DNA of 64,000 nucleotides, from assembly GCF_000746825.1 (NCBI RefSeq), contig NZ_JQIV01000006.1, positions 2,408,501 through 2,472,500 of the forward strand. Reading direction: 5' to 3'. Each line of letters opens with the position of its first letter. Position 1 is the stretch's first letter. The position numbers were made by a program, and so were the translations under genes. Below, in pieces: positions 20,963 through 29,015 of the stretch. The notes under the pieces were generated by a model, which saw nothing but the letters and a program-made list of their open reading frames with translations, searched no databases and was not told where the DNA came from. Origin of the DNA: Carnobacterium inhibens subsp. inhibens DSM 13024. GTDB taxonomy: Bacteria > Bacillota > Bacilli > Lactobacillales > Carnobacteriaceae.

Positions 20963-21874
20963 ATGAGTGGAATAAGTGCTCTTTTCTTTGATTATACATT
21001 TCAAGTAGTTGTTTTTGGTTCTAGTATATTAGGCTTATTAAGTGGTGTAATTGGTAGTTTTGCTGTGCTAAGAAAACAAAGCCTATTAGGAGATGCCGTT
21101 AGTCATGCAGCGTTGCCTGGAATTTGTCTAGCATTTATTCTTACGTCTAGTAAACAAATGGAAATTCTTTTACTTGGAGCACTTATTTCCGGTTTACTAG
21201 CGACATGGTTGATTACGGTGATTGTAAAACATTCCAAAGTTAAGTTTGATAGTGCATTGGCCCTGACAACAGCTGTTTTCTTTGGTTTTGGTTTAGTTCT
21301 AATGACTTTTATTCAAAAGAAGCCTAATTCTAACCAAGCTGGTTTGGAAAGTTTTATTTTTGGACAATCATCCACTTTGCTGGTACGTGATGTTCGAATT
21401 ATGTTTATTACTGGAATTATATTATTGCTAATCGTTAGTATATTTTGGAAAGAATTTAAGTTATTAGCATTTGACCAATCATTTGCAAGTAGTATTGGAT
21501 TACCTGTTTATTGGATGAATAGTTTATTAGCAACATTAACAGTGATTGTTATCGTATTAGGATTACAATCAGTAGGTGTTATTCTAATGAGTTCTCTTTT
21601 GATCGGACCTGCTGTGGCGGCGAGACAGTGGACTAATCATTTATCGATCATGGTAGGTTTAGCTGCATTTTTTGGTTGTTTGGCTGGAATAATTGGAACA
21701 GTTATCAGCTCATTGGGCCAACAGATTCCTACAGGACCAACGATTGTATTGGTTATCAGTTTGATTGTATTGATTAGTATCTTGTTCTCTCCACATAGAG
21801 GAATCGTTTGGAAACTAATTAAAAATAAACAGCAAAAGAATCATTTTGCAACTCAATTGAAGAAAGGTAGGTAA
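20963..21874 (+). CDS. mntC: Manganese ABC transporter permease (first)
   Basis: A 303-residue integral membrane protein of the ABC-3 family with roughly eight to nine hydrophobic segments. Family motifs include RKQSLLGDAVSHAALPGI near residue 37, the cytoplasmic ATPase contact, and LLIGPAVAARQ. It begins at the base after the ATPase stop. A second, homologous permease follows after two bases, so the channel is probably a heterodimer, as in Bacillus MntCD. Confidence 0.92.
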   Translation: MSGISALFFDYTFQVVVFGSSILGLLSGVIGSFAVLRKQSLLGDAVSHAALPGICLAFILTSSKQMEILLLGALISGLLATWLITVIVKHSKVKFDSALALTTAVFFGFGLVLMTFIQKKPNSNQAGLESFIFGQSSTLLVRDVRIMFITGIILLLIVSIFWKEFKLLAFDQSFASSIGLPVYWMNSLLATLTVIVIVLGLQSVGVILMSSLLIGPAVAARQWTNHLSIMVGLAAFFGCLAGIIGTVISSLGQQIPTGPTIVLVISLIVLISILFSPHRGIVWKLIKNKQQKNHFATQLKKGR

Positions 21875-21876
21875 TT

Positions 21877-22788
21877 ATGAATCCAGTTATTGAAATACAA
21901 CTTATTGCCGTTTTAGTGTCTGTTGCTTGTGCCTTACCAGGGGTCTTTCTTGTGATTCGAGGAATGGCTATGATGACAGATGCTATCACACATACGATTT
22001 TATTGGGAATTGTATTAGCTTTCTTTGTTACCCAAGATCTAAATTCGCCTCTATTAATTTTAGGTGCTGCTTTGGTAGGTATTCTTACAGTCTGGCTGAC
22101 TGAATTAGTTCATCAAACAAAGTTGTTAGATAAAGATGCTTCTATCGGAATTATTTTTCCATTATTATTTAGCATCGCAATTATTTTAATTACTCGTTAT
22201 GCTGGAGATGTTCATTTAGATACAGATTCAGTATTATTAGGAGAATTAGCCTTTGCGCCTTTTGATCGGGTCATTTTATTCGGACACGATATCGGTACAC
22301 AAGCTATGTATTCCATGTCGATTATTTTAGTTGTTCTCTTACTCTTTATTGGTCTATTTTACAAAGAACTGAAATTGACTTCATTTGATGCCATGCTTGC
22401 TGCCTCACTAGGTTTTTCTCCTGTCTTGCTGCACTATGCATTGATGTCATTAGTATCGGTTACAGCAGTTGGAGCATTTGAGGCAGTTGGTTCGATATTG
22501 GTGGTAGCGTTTATGGTAGGTCCGCCCGTTTCAGCTTACCTATTAACTAATCGCTTAAGTTACATGTTAGGAATCAGTGCTGGTTTGGGTGCGCTGAACA
22601 GTATTATTGGTTTTCAATTGTCTATGTATTTTGATGCATCAATAGCCGGTATGATTGCAGTTGTAACAGGATTGACCTTTTTAGTTGTTTTTGTATTCTC
22701 ACCTAAAAAAGGATTGATTCATATGTTGCAACGTAGAAAGAAACAGCAAAAAAGTTTGAAAAAAGCCCTGGAAAACCAATTAAATTAG
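21877..22788 (+). CDS. mntD: Manganese ABC transporter permease (second)
   Basis: Also 303 residues and of the ABC-3 family: RGMAMMTDAITHTILLGIVL is the ATPase contact helix and AFMVGPPVSAYLLT the conserved late motif. About eight membrane segments are visible. The ribosome binding site AAAGGTAGG lies within the end of the preceding gene. It closes the operon and is followed by a terminator. Confidence 0.92.
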   Translation: MNPVIEIQLIAVLVSVACALPGVFLVIRGMAMMTDAITHTILLGIVLAFFVTQDLNSPLLILGAALVGILTVWLTELVHQTKLLDKDASIGIIFPLLFSIAIILITRYAGDVHLDTDSVLLGELAFAPFDRVILFGHDIGTQAMYSMSIILVVLLLFIGLFYKELKLTSFDAMLAASLGFSPVLLHYALMSLVSVTAVGAFEAVGSILVVAFMVGPPVSAYLLTNRLSYMLGISAGLGALNSIIGFQLSMYFDASIAGMIAVVTGLTFLVVFVFSPKKGLIHMLQRRKKQQKSLKKALENQLN

Positions 22789-22794
22789 CATTTT

Positions 22795-22828
22795 AAAGAC
22801 GAACTCATTAGAGGGAGTCTTTTTTTTC
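22795..22828 (+). terminator. Terminator after the mnt operon
   Basis: AAAGAC ... GTCTTT hairpin with additional inner ACTC/GAGG pairing and T8. Confidence 0.75.
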
Positions 22829-22842
22829 GCCATCAAGGAATC

Positions 22843-22871
22843 TTGATAAAGAATGTACGTTCCCTTATAAT
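22843..22871 (+). promoter_or_regulatory. dinB promoter
   Basis: TTGATA (22843-22848), 17 bases, TATAAT (22866-22871). Confidence 0.75.
22851..22862 (+). promoter_or_regulatory. LexA (SOS) box within the dinB promoter
   Basis: GAATGTACGTTC lies between the -35 and -10 elements. It fits GAAC-N4-GTTC with one mismatch, at the same position and with the same base (T) as the recA box at 319. This location would block polymerase directly. Confidence 0.75.
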
Positions 22872-22894
22872 AGAGTTGAAGGAGGTGGAAAAGG

Positions 22895-24028
22895 ATGAAT
22901 ATTGGTGTATTAAGATTTGATGAACCGAAAAGAGATACGACGAGGAAGATCATACACATTGATATGGATGCCTTTTTTGCCTCAGTAGAAGAACGTGAGA
23001 ATCCAGATTTAAAAGGAAAACCAGTTATTATTGCTCGGCACCCCAAAGAAACTGGAGGCAAGGGAGTAGTGGCCACCGCAAATTATGAAGCACGTAAATT
23101 TGGCGTCCATTCTGCTATGAGTGCTCAAAAAGCATTTGAGTTATGTCCACATGGAAATTTTATATCGGGACACTATGATTTGTATAGGGAAATTTCAGCT
23201 GAAGTTCGAGCTATATTTGAAAGATATACAGATATCATTGAACCTCTTTCTTTAGATGAAGCCTATCTAGATGTAACTGAAAATAAACTGAATTTGGCCA
23301 GTGCAACTAAGATAGCTAAACTAATTCAAAGAGATATTTGGCTAGAAGTTCATTTGACTAGTTCTGCTGGAGTATCCTACAATAAATTTATTGCTAAATT
23401 AGCTTCTGATTATTATAAACCCGCTGGGATAACCGTTATCCCACCTGAAAAAGCATTAGATTTTTTACAAGAATTGCCTATTGAAAAATTTTATGGTGTG
23501 GGAAAAAAGACCGTTGAAAAAATGCATGAGTTATCAATCTATACTGGAAAAGATTTATTTCAAAAAGATGAAATGGAACTGATCCAACGATTCGGAAGAA
23601 TGGGGTATTCTCTATATCGAAAAGTGAGAGGAATTGACAATTCACCTGTTCGTATAAGTCGTGAAAGAAAGTCCGTTGGAAGAGAATTGACCTATGGAAA
23701 AAATTTAATAACAGAGCAAGAAGTTGTGAGTGAATTAAGGCATATAGCAACTAAAGTACAAGCCTCACTTCAGAAAAACCAAAAGCATGGGAAAACAGTT
23801 GTTTTAAAAGTCCGGTATTCAAATTTTGAAACAGCAACTAAACGAATCACTTTACCTAATTATGTAAGAGATGGAGAAGAAATATTTTTTCATGCTCAAA
23901 ATATTTGGGATGAAATTGGAATAATCGGTCGAGGAGTACGATTATTAGGGATTACGATTACAAACTTAGATCCATTATCTTATGAAAACATTGTATTGCC
24001 TTTATGGGATAAAGAAACTGACTATTGA
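22895..24028 (+). CDS. dinB: DNA polymerase IV (Y family)
   Basis: Error-prone translesion polymerase. The 377-residue product has the first catalytic aspartate in IIHIDMDAFFASVEER, the second acidic pair in LSLDEAYLDVT, the SAGVSYNKFIAKLASD region, a helix-hairpin-helix FYGVGKKTVEKMH, and a little-finger domain ending near residue 365. The start ATG follows GGAGG at 9 bases. The promoter carries a LexA box, so expression should be damage-inducible. A C-terminal clamp-binding motif is not obvious to me. Confidence 0.96.
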   Translation: MNIGVLRFDEPKRDTTRKIIHIDMDAFFASVEERENPDLKGKPVIIARHPKETGGKGVVATANYEARKFGVHSAMSAQKAFELCPHGNFISGHYDLYREISAEVRAIFERYTDIIEPLSLDEAYLDVTENKLNLASATKIAKLIQRDIWLEVHLTSSAGVSYNKFIAKLASDYYKPAGITVIPPEKALDFLQELPIEKFYGVGKKTVEKMHELSIYTGKDLFQKDEMELIQRFGRMGYSLYRKVRGIDNSPVRISRERKSVGRELTYGKNLITEQEVVSELRHIATKVQASLQKNQKHGKTVVLKVRYSNFETATKRITLPNYVRDGEEIFFHAQNIWDEIGIIGRGVRLLGITITNLDPLSYENIVLPLWDKETDY

Positions 24029-24051
24029 GACTTGTTATACAACAAGACTAA

Positions 24052-24080
24052 TTGCAATCAAAATTTGACAACGGTATAAT
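24052..24080 (+). promoter_or_regulatory. Promoter for the UPF0173 hydrolase gene cluster
   Basis: TTGCAA (24052-24057), 17 bases, TATAAT (24075-24080). Likely drives the hydrolase, the DRTGG/CBS gene and nrnA, which are closely packed. Confidence 0.7.
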
Positions 24081-24131
24081 ACAATTATTCTATCCTTATC
24101 TAGTCTTTAGAGTTGAAAGGGGAGCACTACT

Positions 24132-24821
24132 ATGAAAATTTCTTGGCATGGACAGTCTTGTGTACAAATTCAAACGAATTCGGGCTTTACTATTTTGATA
24201 GATCCTTTCATTACCGGTAATGCTAAAAGTGATTTAGATCCTCAGACTGTTAAAGCTGATGCGATCATTTTGACACATGCTCATAACGACCATATTGGAG
24301 ATACTGAACCGATAGCAACAAGAACAGGTGCAATAATAGTTGCAAACGTTGAAATTGCTGATTTCTTTGCGAAAAAAGGATTTACTACTCACGGTATGCA
24401 GATGGGTGGTAAGCACCAATTTGATTTTGGCGAAATCAAAATGACTCCGGCCATTCATGGATCTTCATATGAAGTAGATGGAGAAGCAATAACCTTAGGG
24501 CTTGCTGCTGGGATTACTTTTACTGTGGATGGTCAAACGATCTATCACGCTGGAGATACTGCGTTGTTTACAGACATGAAATTGATTGGCGCGTATAAAA
24601 CAATTGATGTTGCCTTTTTACCTATTGGAGATAATTTTACTATGGGACCTGAAGATGCGGCTATTGCTGCAAGTTATATCCAAGCAAAAAAAATTGTACC
24701 TATTCATTACGACACATTTCCATTAATTGAACAGGATGCTAGTGCTTTTTGTACAAGCTTACCTGAAGATCAAGGTCTCGTATTAAAAATAGGAGAGGAA
24801 ATTGATTTATCTTATATGTAG
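24132..24821 (+). CDS. UPF0173 metal-dependent hydrolase (YtkL-like)
   Basis: A 229-residue metallo-beta-lactamase-fold protein beginning MKISWHGQSCVQIQT. Zinc-site motifs are THAHNDHIGD (HxHxDH), AIHGSS, YHAGDTAL and the final VPIHYDTFP. The family is widespread but its substrate is not established. The ribosome binding site is AAAGGGGAG. Fifteen bases separate it from the next gene, so the two are co-transcribed; the conserved neighbourhood with a CBS/DRTGG protein and nrnA is as in Bacillus ytkL-ytoI-ytqI. Confidence 0.9.
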   Translation: MKISWHGQSCVQIQTNSGFTILIDPFITGNAKSDLDPQTVKADAIILTHAHNDHIGDTEPIATRTGAIIVANVEIADFFAKKGFTTHGMQMGGKHQFDFGEIKMTPAIHGSSYEVDGEAITLGLAAGITFTVDGQTIYHAGDTALFTDMKLIGAYKTIDVAFLPIGDNFTMGPEDAAIAASYIQAKKIVPIHYDTFPLIEQDASAFCTSLPEDQGLVLKIGEEIDLSYM

Positions 24822-24836
24822 GTTGGAGGCCAGTTA

Positions 24837-26171
24837 ATGACTACGAAACACGATCAAATCATTACTTATATTGAAACATTGCCTGTTGGAGAAAAAATCT
24901 CTGTTCGATCCATTGCGAAAAATTTGAATGTAAGTGAAGGAACAGCTTATCGAGCAATAAAAGATGCACAGAATAATGGGTTAGTTTCCACTATTCAACG
25001 TGTGGGAACGATTCGAATTGAGCGTAAAATGAAAGAGACTTTTGAAACGTTGACTTATGGTGAAGTTGTAAAAATCATAGATGGCGACATTTTGGGTGGA
25101 GAAGAAGGGCTAGGTAAAGATTTGAGCAAGTTTATCATTGGTGCTATGACAGAAAAAGCAATGGTGCGGTATATCACACCAGGATCTTTAATGATTGTAG
25201 GGAATCGTGAGAATGCTCAAAGACTAGCTCTTGAAAACGGAGCAGCCGTATTGATCACTGGTGGTTTTAATACAAACAATGATATTATTTTACTAGCAAA
25301 TAAATTGAAGCTGCCTGTTTTGACGACCACTTATGACTCTTTTACTGTAGCAACCTTAATCAATAGAGCTATTACTGATCAATTGATTAAAAAAGAAATT
25401 ATGCTTGTAGATGACATTTACACTAAAGAAGACAAAACACTTTATCTTACGATTGACCAATCTGTTTTAGATTATCGAAAACTAAATGAGCAAAGTCAAC
25501 ATACTCGTTTTCCAGTAGTCAATAGAAAAGGCCGACTGATTGGAATGGTAACCGCCAAAGATATTATCGGAAAACAAGATCATATCAATATTGAACGAGT
25601 CATGACCAAAAATCCTACCTTTGCAAAAACTCATATGAGCGTAGCAAGTGTTGGACATTTAATGATTTGGGATGGTTTGGAAGTAATGCCAATCGTTGAG
25701 GATGATTTAACGCTTATGGGTATTGTTTCAAGGCAAGACGTTATGAAAGCCATGCAATCCTCTCAACGTCAACCACAAATGGGGGATACGCTGTCTGACC
25801 AAATAAATGAAAATATTGAAATTTTAACTCTTGCTCCTTCAACAGAATTGACATCAGAAATCCCGTCTTACAAATTTAAAGTGACACCTCAAATGACAGA
25901 TAATATAGGAAGTCTGTCGTTTGGATTATTAAGTGAAGTAATTACTACTGTAACGAAAAATACGCTGGTCATTTATCAAAAAAAGAATGCCATAGTTGAA
26001 CAAATGAATTTGTATTATTTAAAATTGGTTCAATTAGGAAGTGAAATAGAAATTAGACCGCGTGTCTTTGAGATAGGCAGACGAACGGCTAAATTGGACA
26101 TAGAAGTTTACACAGATACTGTGTTGGTAGCGAAAGCAACAGTGGTTTGTCAATTGATGCAAAGAAACTAA
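24837..26171 (+). CDS. DRTGG/CBS domain regulator (YtoI-like)
   Basis: A 444-residue multidomain protein. Residues 1-65 form a winged-helix-like start (ISVRSIAKNLNVSEGTAYRAIKDAQ). A DRTGG domain follows from about 75 to 185. A tandem CBS pair covers about 190-310 (TRFPVVNRKGRLIGMVTAKDIIG ... GLEVMPIVEDD). A C-terminal hotdog-fold, thioesterase-like domain starts near 340 (FKVTPQMTDNIGSLSFGLLS). The family is a candidate nucleotide-sensing regulator with unknown target. The neighbouring nanoRNase/pAp phosphatase gene suggests a link to small nucleotides, but this is inference. Confidence 0.85.
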   Translation: MTTKHDQIITYIETLPVGEKISVRSIAKNLNVSEGTAYRAIKDAQNNGLVSTIQRVGTIRIERKMKETFETLTYGEVVKIIDGDILGGEEGLGKDLSKFIIGAMTEKAMVRYITPGSLMIVGNRENAQRLALENGAAVLITGGFNTNNDIILLANKLKLPVLTTTYDSFTVATLINRAITDQLIKKEIMLVDDIYTKEDKTLYLTIDQSVLDYRKLNEQSQHTRFPVVNRKGRLIGMVTAKDIIGKQDHINIERVMTKNPTFAKTHMSVASVGHLMIWDGLEVMPIVEDDLTLMGIVSRQDVMKAMQSSQRQPQMGDTLSDQINENIEILTLAPSTELTSEIPSYKFKVTPQMTDNIGSLSFGLLSEVITTVTKNTLVIYQKKNAIVEQMNLYYLKLVQLGSEIEIRPRVFEIGRRTAKLDIEVYTDTVLVAKATVVCQLMQRN

Positions 26172-26183
26172 AGGAGAAATAGA

Positions 26184-27134
26184 ATGGCTATAAACTTATA
26201 TGATCAAATACTTGAAGCAATTAAAGAATCGAAAACTATTATTGTTCACAGACATAAGAATCCAGATCCAGATGCACTTGGTTCTCAAGGAGGATTAGTG
26301 GAAATCATAAAAACTAGTTTCCCAACGAAAAAAGTTTTAAAAGCTGGTGGCCCGGTAGGAGACTTAAATTATTTAACGGAGATGGATGATGTTTCAGACG
26401 AAGACTATAAAGAAGCTTTGGTTATCGTAACAGACACTGCTAATACACCACGTATTAGTGACGAGCGTTATAATCAAGGAAAGTTCTTAATTAAAATAGA
26501 CCATCACCCTAATGATGATGTTTATGGTGACATTGTCTTAGTAGATACAAAAGCAAGCAGTTCGAGTGAAATCATTGCTGATTTCTGTTTTTATCACAAA
26601 GAAGTATTAGACATGACCGATAATGCTGCTAGATTATTATATGCAGGAATTGTAGGAGATACCGGGCGTTTCTTGTATCCAGCAACAACTCCAAAAACGA
26701 TGCGTATCGTAGCCGATTTAATGGAACATCCTATTAAATCTGATGAAATCAATCGCAAAATGACGGCAATGTCTAGAAAAGTAGCGCAGTTATCAGGATA
26801 TGTTTTACAAAATATAGAAATTCATCCATCAGGTGTAGGCAAAGTTCTATTAACTAAATCTATTTTAGATCAGTTTGATGTAAGTGATGCTGAAACTTCA
26901 GCAGTTGTGTCTTTGCCTAGTGCACTTGAAGAAGTAGTATTGTGGGGAATTTTCGTGGAACAACCAGAGGGCCATTTTCGTTGTCGCTTGAGATCTAAAG
27001 GACCAGTTATTAATGAAGTAGCTAAACAACATCATGGTGGTGGCCATCCGCTAGCTAGTGGAGCCAATGCAAAAGATTTAAATGAAGTAGAGCAGATTAT
27101 CCATCAATTGATTCAAGTAGCTGAACAAAACTAA
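26184..27134 (+). CDS. nrnA: Bifunctional oligoribonuclease and pAp phosphatase NrnA
   Basis: NrnA degrades RNA fragments of two to a few nucleotides and dephosphorylates 3'-phosphoadenosine 5'-phosphate. The 316-residue DHH/DHHA1 protein has VHRHKNPDPDALGSQGGL near residue 15, VTDTAN near 85, the signature IDHHPND near 106, and the C-terminal RCRLRSKG ... HHGGGHPLASGA. It is 12 bases downstream of the YtoI-like gene and ends at a strong terminator shared with the convergent gene. Confidence 0.93.
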   Translation: MAINLYDQILEAIKESKTIIVHRHKNPDPDALGSQGGLVEIIKTSFPTKKVLKAGGPVGDLNYLTEMDDVSDEDYKEALVIVTDTANTPRISDERYNQGKFLIKIDHHPNDDVYGDIVLVDTKASSSSEIIADFCFYHKEVLDMTDNAARLLYAGIVGDTGRFLYPATTPKTMRIVADLMEHPIKSDEINRKMTAMSRKVAQLSGYVLQNIEIHPSGVGKVLLTKSILDQFDVSDAETSAVVSLPSALEEVVLWGIFVEQPEGHFRCRLRSKGPVINEVAKQHHGGGHPLASGANAKDLNEVEQIIHQLIQVAEQN

Positions 27135-27138
27135 AAAG

Positions 27139-27173
27139 AAGCCCAGAGTTGATTTACAAACTCTGGGCTTTCA
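27139..27173. terminator. Bidirectional terminator between nrnA and the CNNM gene
   Basis: Perfect inverted repeat AAGCCCAGAGTT / AACTCTGGGCTT with an 8-base loop. It stands between convergent genes, with A- and T-rich flanks on both sides. Confidence 0.85.
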
Positions 27174-27192
27174 TTAACTTGAAAATTGTGTA

Positions 27193-28530
27193 TTAGTCTA
27201 TATCATTTATTGCAACTTGTGGAGTTTTCTTGATAATATCAATCACTTCAAGCGTGCCATTGCCTGTTTTAATAACTTTAAAAGTATGATTGTTAAAGAT
27301 GATCTCTTCACCAAGTGAAATATCGTACTTTTGGTTCATCATCCAACCACCAATAGTATCGACGTCTTCTTCTTCAATAGAGAGTCCAAATATATCATTT
27401 ACATCGTCAATCAGCATTCTAGCGCTCAAACGATAATGATGATCGCCTATTTTTTTGATTTCAGGTTCACCGACAACTTCGTAATCGTCACTAATATCCC
27501 CAACAATTTCTTCTACGATATCTTCCATTGAAATAATGCCGCTTGTTCCACCATATTCATCAACAAGAACAGCTATTTGGTTACGTTCCTTTTGCATTTT
27601 AACTAATAATTCTTTAATTGGAATGGTTTCAATAACAGAAATAATCGGTCTAATGTACTCAGCAAAGCTGAAAGTTTCAGATAACTTTGCTTCAACGGCA
27701 TCGACATACACAGCGAAAATTTCTTTTGTATTGATAATTCCTAATACAATATCTTTGTCGCCATCTTTGATGACAGGGTAACGGGTATAGCGTTCTTTAC
27801 TGACCAATTGAGCAATCTCTCTTAAGGTCATTGATGTTGAGACAGTTACCATTTCCGTACGAGGTACCATAATTTCACGACTCATTCGATCGTCAAATGC
27901 AAAGACATTTTCTACAAATTGATATTCGTCACGATTGATCTCACCACTTTTTAAGCTTTCACCCATGATAATACGAAGTTCTTCCTCTGATACACCTTCT
28001 TCGGGTTCGCTGATATTTTTCAAACCGATTCGACGTGATATCCCATTTGCTACACTATTCAGTACAAATACTAAAGGATACATTATTCGAAACCAAATCT
28101 GAAGAGGTTTCGCTATAAATAATCCAATTTGTTCTGTTTTATTGATTGCAATATTTTTAGGAACCAGTTCTCCAATGATTACTTGAAGAGAGGTTAAAAT
28201 AACAAAAGACAAAATGATAGAAGCAATCGTTGAAACAGAAGATGGAATAGCAATAGATGAAAACAGCAAATTAAACAAACGCCCAAAAGTTGGATCGCCC
28301 AACCAACCAATGGCTAATGAAGTAATCGTCACACCTAACTGTGTAGCAGATAGATAGGTATCTAATTTTTTTGTCATTTCTTTTAAAAGAATTGCTCGTT
28401 TGTCACCGTTTTCTATTAAGTACTCTAATCTTGATGGCCGAATACGGACTAGTACAAATTCAGACATTACGAATAAAGCTGCGATAAATAGGATAATAAA
28501 GAATGCAATGATTCCTGTTGTAATTGACAA
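27193..28530 (-). CDS. CNNM-domain/CBS-pair/CorC_HlyC membrane protein
   Basis: A 445-residue protein often named hemolysin family or, in some relatives, a magnesium exporter. Residues 1-190 form the CNNM (DUF21) membrane domain with about four hydrophobic segments. A CBS pair follows near 205-330 (FDDRMSREIMVPRTEMV, TRYPVI, IAVLVDEYGGTSGIIS). A CorC_HlyC domain spans about 350-430. The first usable start in frame is TTG at 28530. The strong ribosome binding site AAGGAGGTGAA (28561-28571) is about 34 bases upstream, with a perfect 9-bp hairpin in between; see the separate entry. A magnesium/cobalt or general ion role is family inference only. Confidence 0.88.
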   Translation of the reverse strand: MSITTGIIAFFIILFIAALFVMSEFVLVRIRPSRLEYLIENGDKRAILLKEMTKKLDTYLSATQLGVTITSLAIGWLGDPTFGRLFNLLFSSIAIPSSVSTIASIILSFVILTSLQVIIGELVPKNIAINKTEQIGLFIAKPLQIWFRIMYPLVFVLNSVANGISRRIGLKNISEPEEGVSEEELRIIMGESLKSGEINRDEYQFVENVFAFDDRMSREIMVPRTEMVTVSTSMTLREIAQLVSKERYTRYPVIKDGDKDIVLGIINTKEIFAVYVDAVEAKLSETFSFAEYIRPIISVIETIPIKELLVKMQKERNQIAVLVDEYGGTSGIISMEDIVEEIVGDISDDYEVVGEPEIKKIGDHHYRLSARMLIDDVNDIFGLSIEEEDVDTIGGWMMNQKYDISLGEEIIFNNHTFKVIKTGNGTLEVIDIIKKTPQVAINDID

Positions 28531-28536
28531 ATGGTT

Positions 28537-28560
28537 GTCTACGTTTAAATTAACGTAGAC
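28537..28560 (-). promoter_or_regulatory. Hairpin between ribosome binding site and TTG start of the CNNM gene
   Basis: On the minus strand GTCTACGTT and AACGTAGAC form a perfect 9-bp stem with a 6-base loop. It is flanked directly by AAGGAGGTGAA on the 5' side and AACCAT-TTG on the 3' side. If the stem forms, the effective distance from AGGAGG to the start codon shrinks from about 34 to about 10 bases, which is compatible with initiation. No in-frame ATG, GTG or TTG lies closer to the ribosome binding site. The frame is open upstream but without a conventional start. Confidence 0.65.
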
Positions 28561-28681
28561 TTCACCTCCTTGGGGTATAATGTATAGTCATTCGATTAAA
28601 TAATAGTTTATCATATAAAGAGTATCTCAATGATCAATAGTAAATTCCTTAGATTAAGGATAAAATACAAGATGAACAATG

Positions 28682-28721
28682 ATCAAAAAAATAGATGTAT
28701 GAACGAAACTATTTTTTTGAT
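28682..28721. repeat. AT-rich inverted repeat
   Basis: Perfect 13-bp inverted repeat ATCAAAAAAATAG / CTATTTTTTTGAT around a 14-base loop. Seven consecutive T lie in the 3' arm on either strand. Function unknown; could be a weak bidirectional terminator. Confidence 0.5.
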
Positions 28722-28915
28722 TGTTTAATATCCATATTCTGTTTTCTGTCCCAAGGTATCACCTCATCCTTTTTTTTAAAAAATTCGTATTAGACATTAA
28801 ATAAGCTTTCTTATTTAATAAAGTCTTTAACTTTACTTTACATCAATATGGTAAAATGATAAAGAAAAAATACACAAAACTAAGTAAAACGTATCATTTA
28901 AATGACTGATCTTTT

Positions 28916-28957
28916 TGACATGTCCTCCTTAAGTAGGATGTGTCTTCGTTATTTTTT
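28916..28957 (+). terminator. Terminator-like hairpin in the PBP leader
   Basis: GACATGTCCT pairs with AGGATGTGTC (10 bp including two G-U) with an 8-base loop; a T-rich stretch (28950-28957) follows after six bases. It precedes the PBP gene by about 60 bases, with no gene upstream on this strand for 1.8 kb. Confidence 0.45.
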
Positions 28958-29015
28958 TGCTACACTCATTATGATAAGCTTCGATTTAGAATAAACGATT
29001 AAGGAATGAATGCAA

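Larger units (their letters stand above)
28572..29015. other. Divergent intergenic region CNNM gene - PBP gene
   Basis: About 440 bases. On the minus strand TATACA/TTATAC near 28577-28590 may serve the CNNM gene. An AT-only palindrome is at 28682-28721 and a terminator-like hairpin at 28916-28943. A very short minus-strand frame (TTG GGA CAG AAA ... TAA, 9 codons) with GAGGTGAT in front lies near 28735-28765; I do not call it a gene. Confidence 0.4.

Noticed and set aside
24030-24047. Hairpin CTTGTT / AACAAG after dinB as terminator
   Set aside because: Only six weak base pairs and no following T run; not called.
28735-28765. Nine-codon minus-strand leader peptide before the CNNM gene
   Set aside because: It has a fair ribosome binding site but is too short and too far (about 200 bases) from the gene to support without conservation data.
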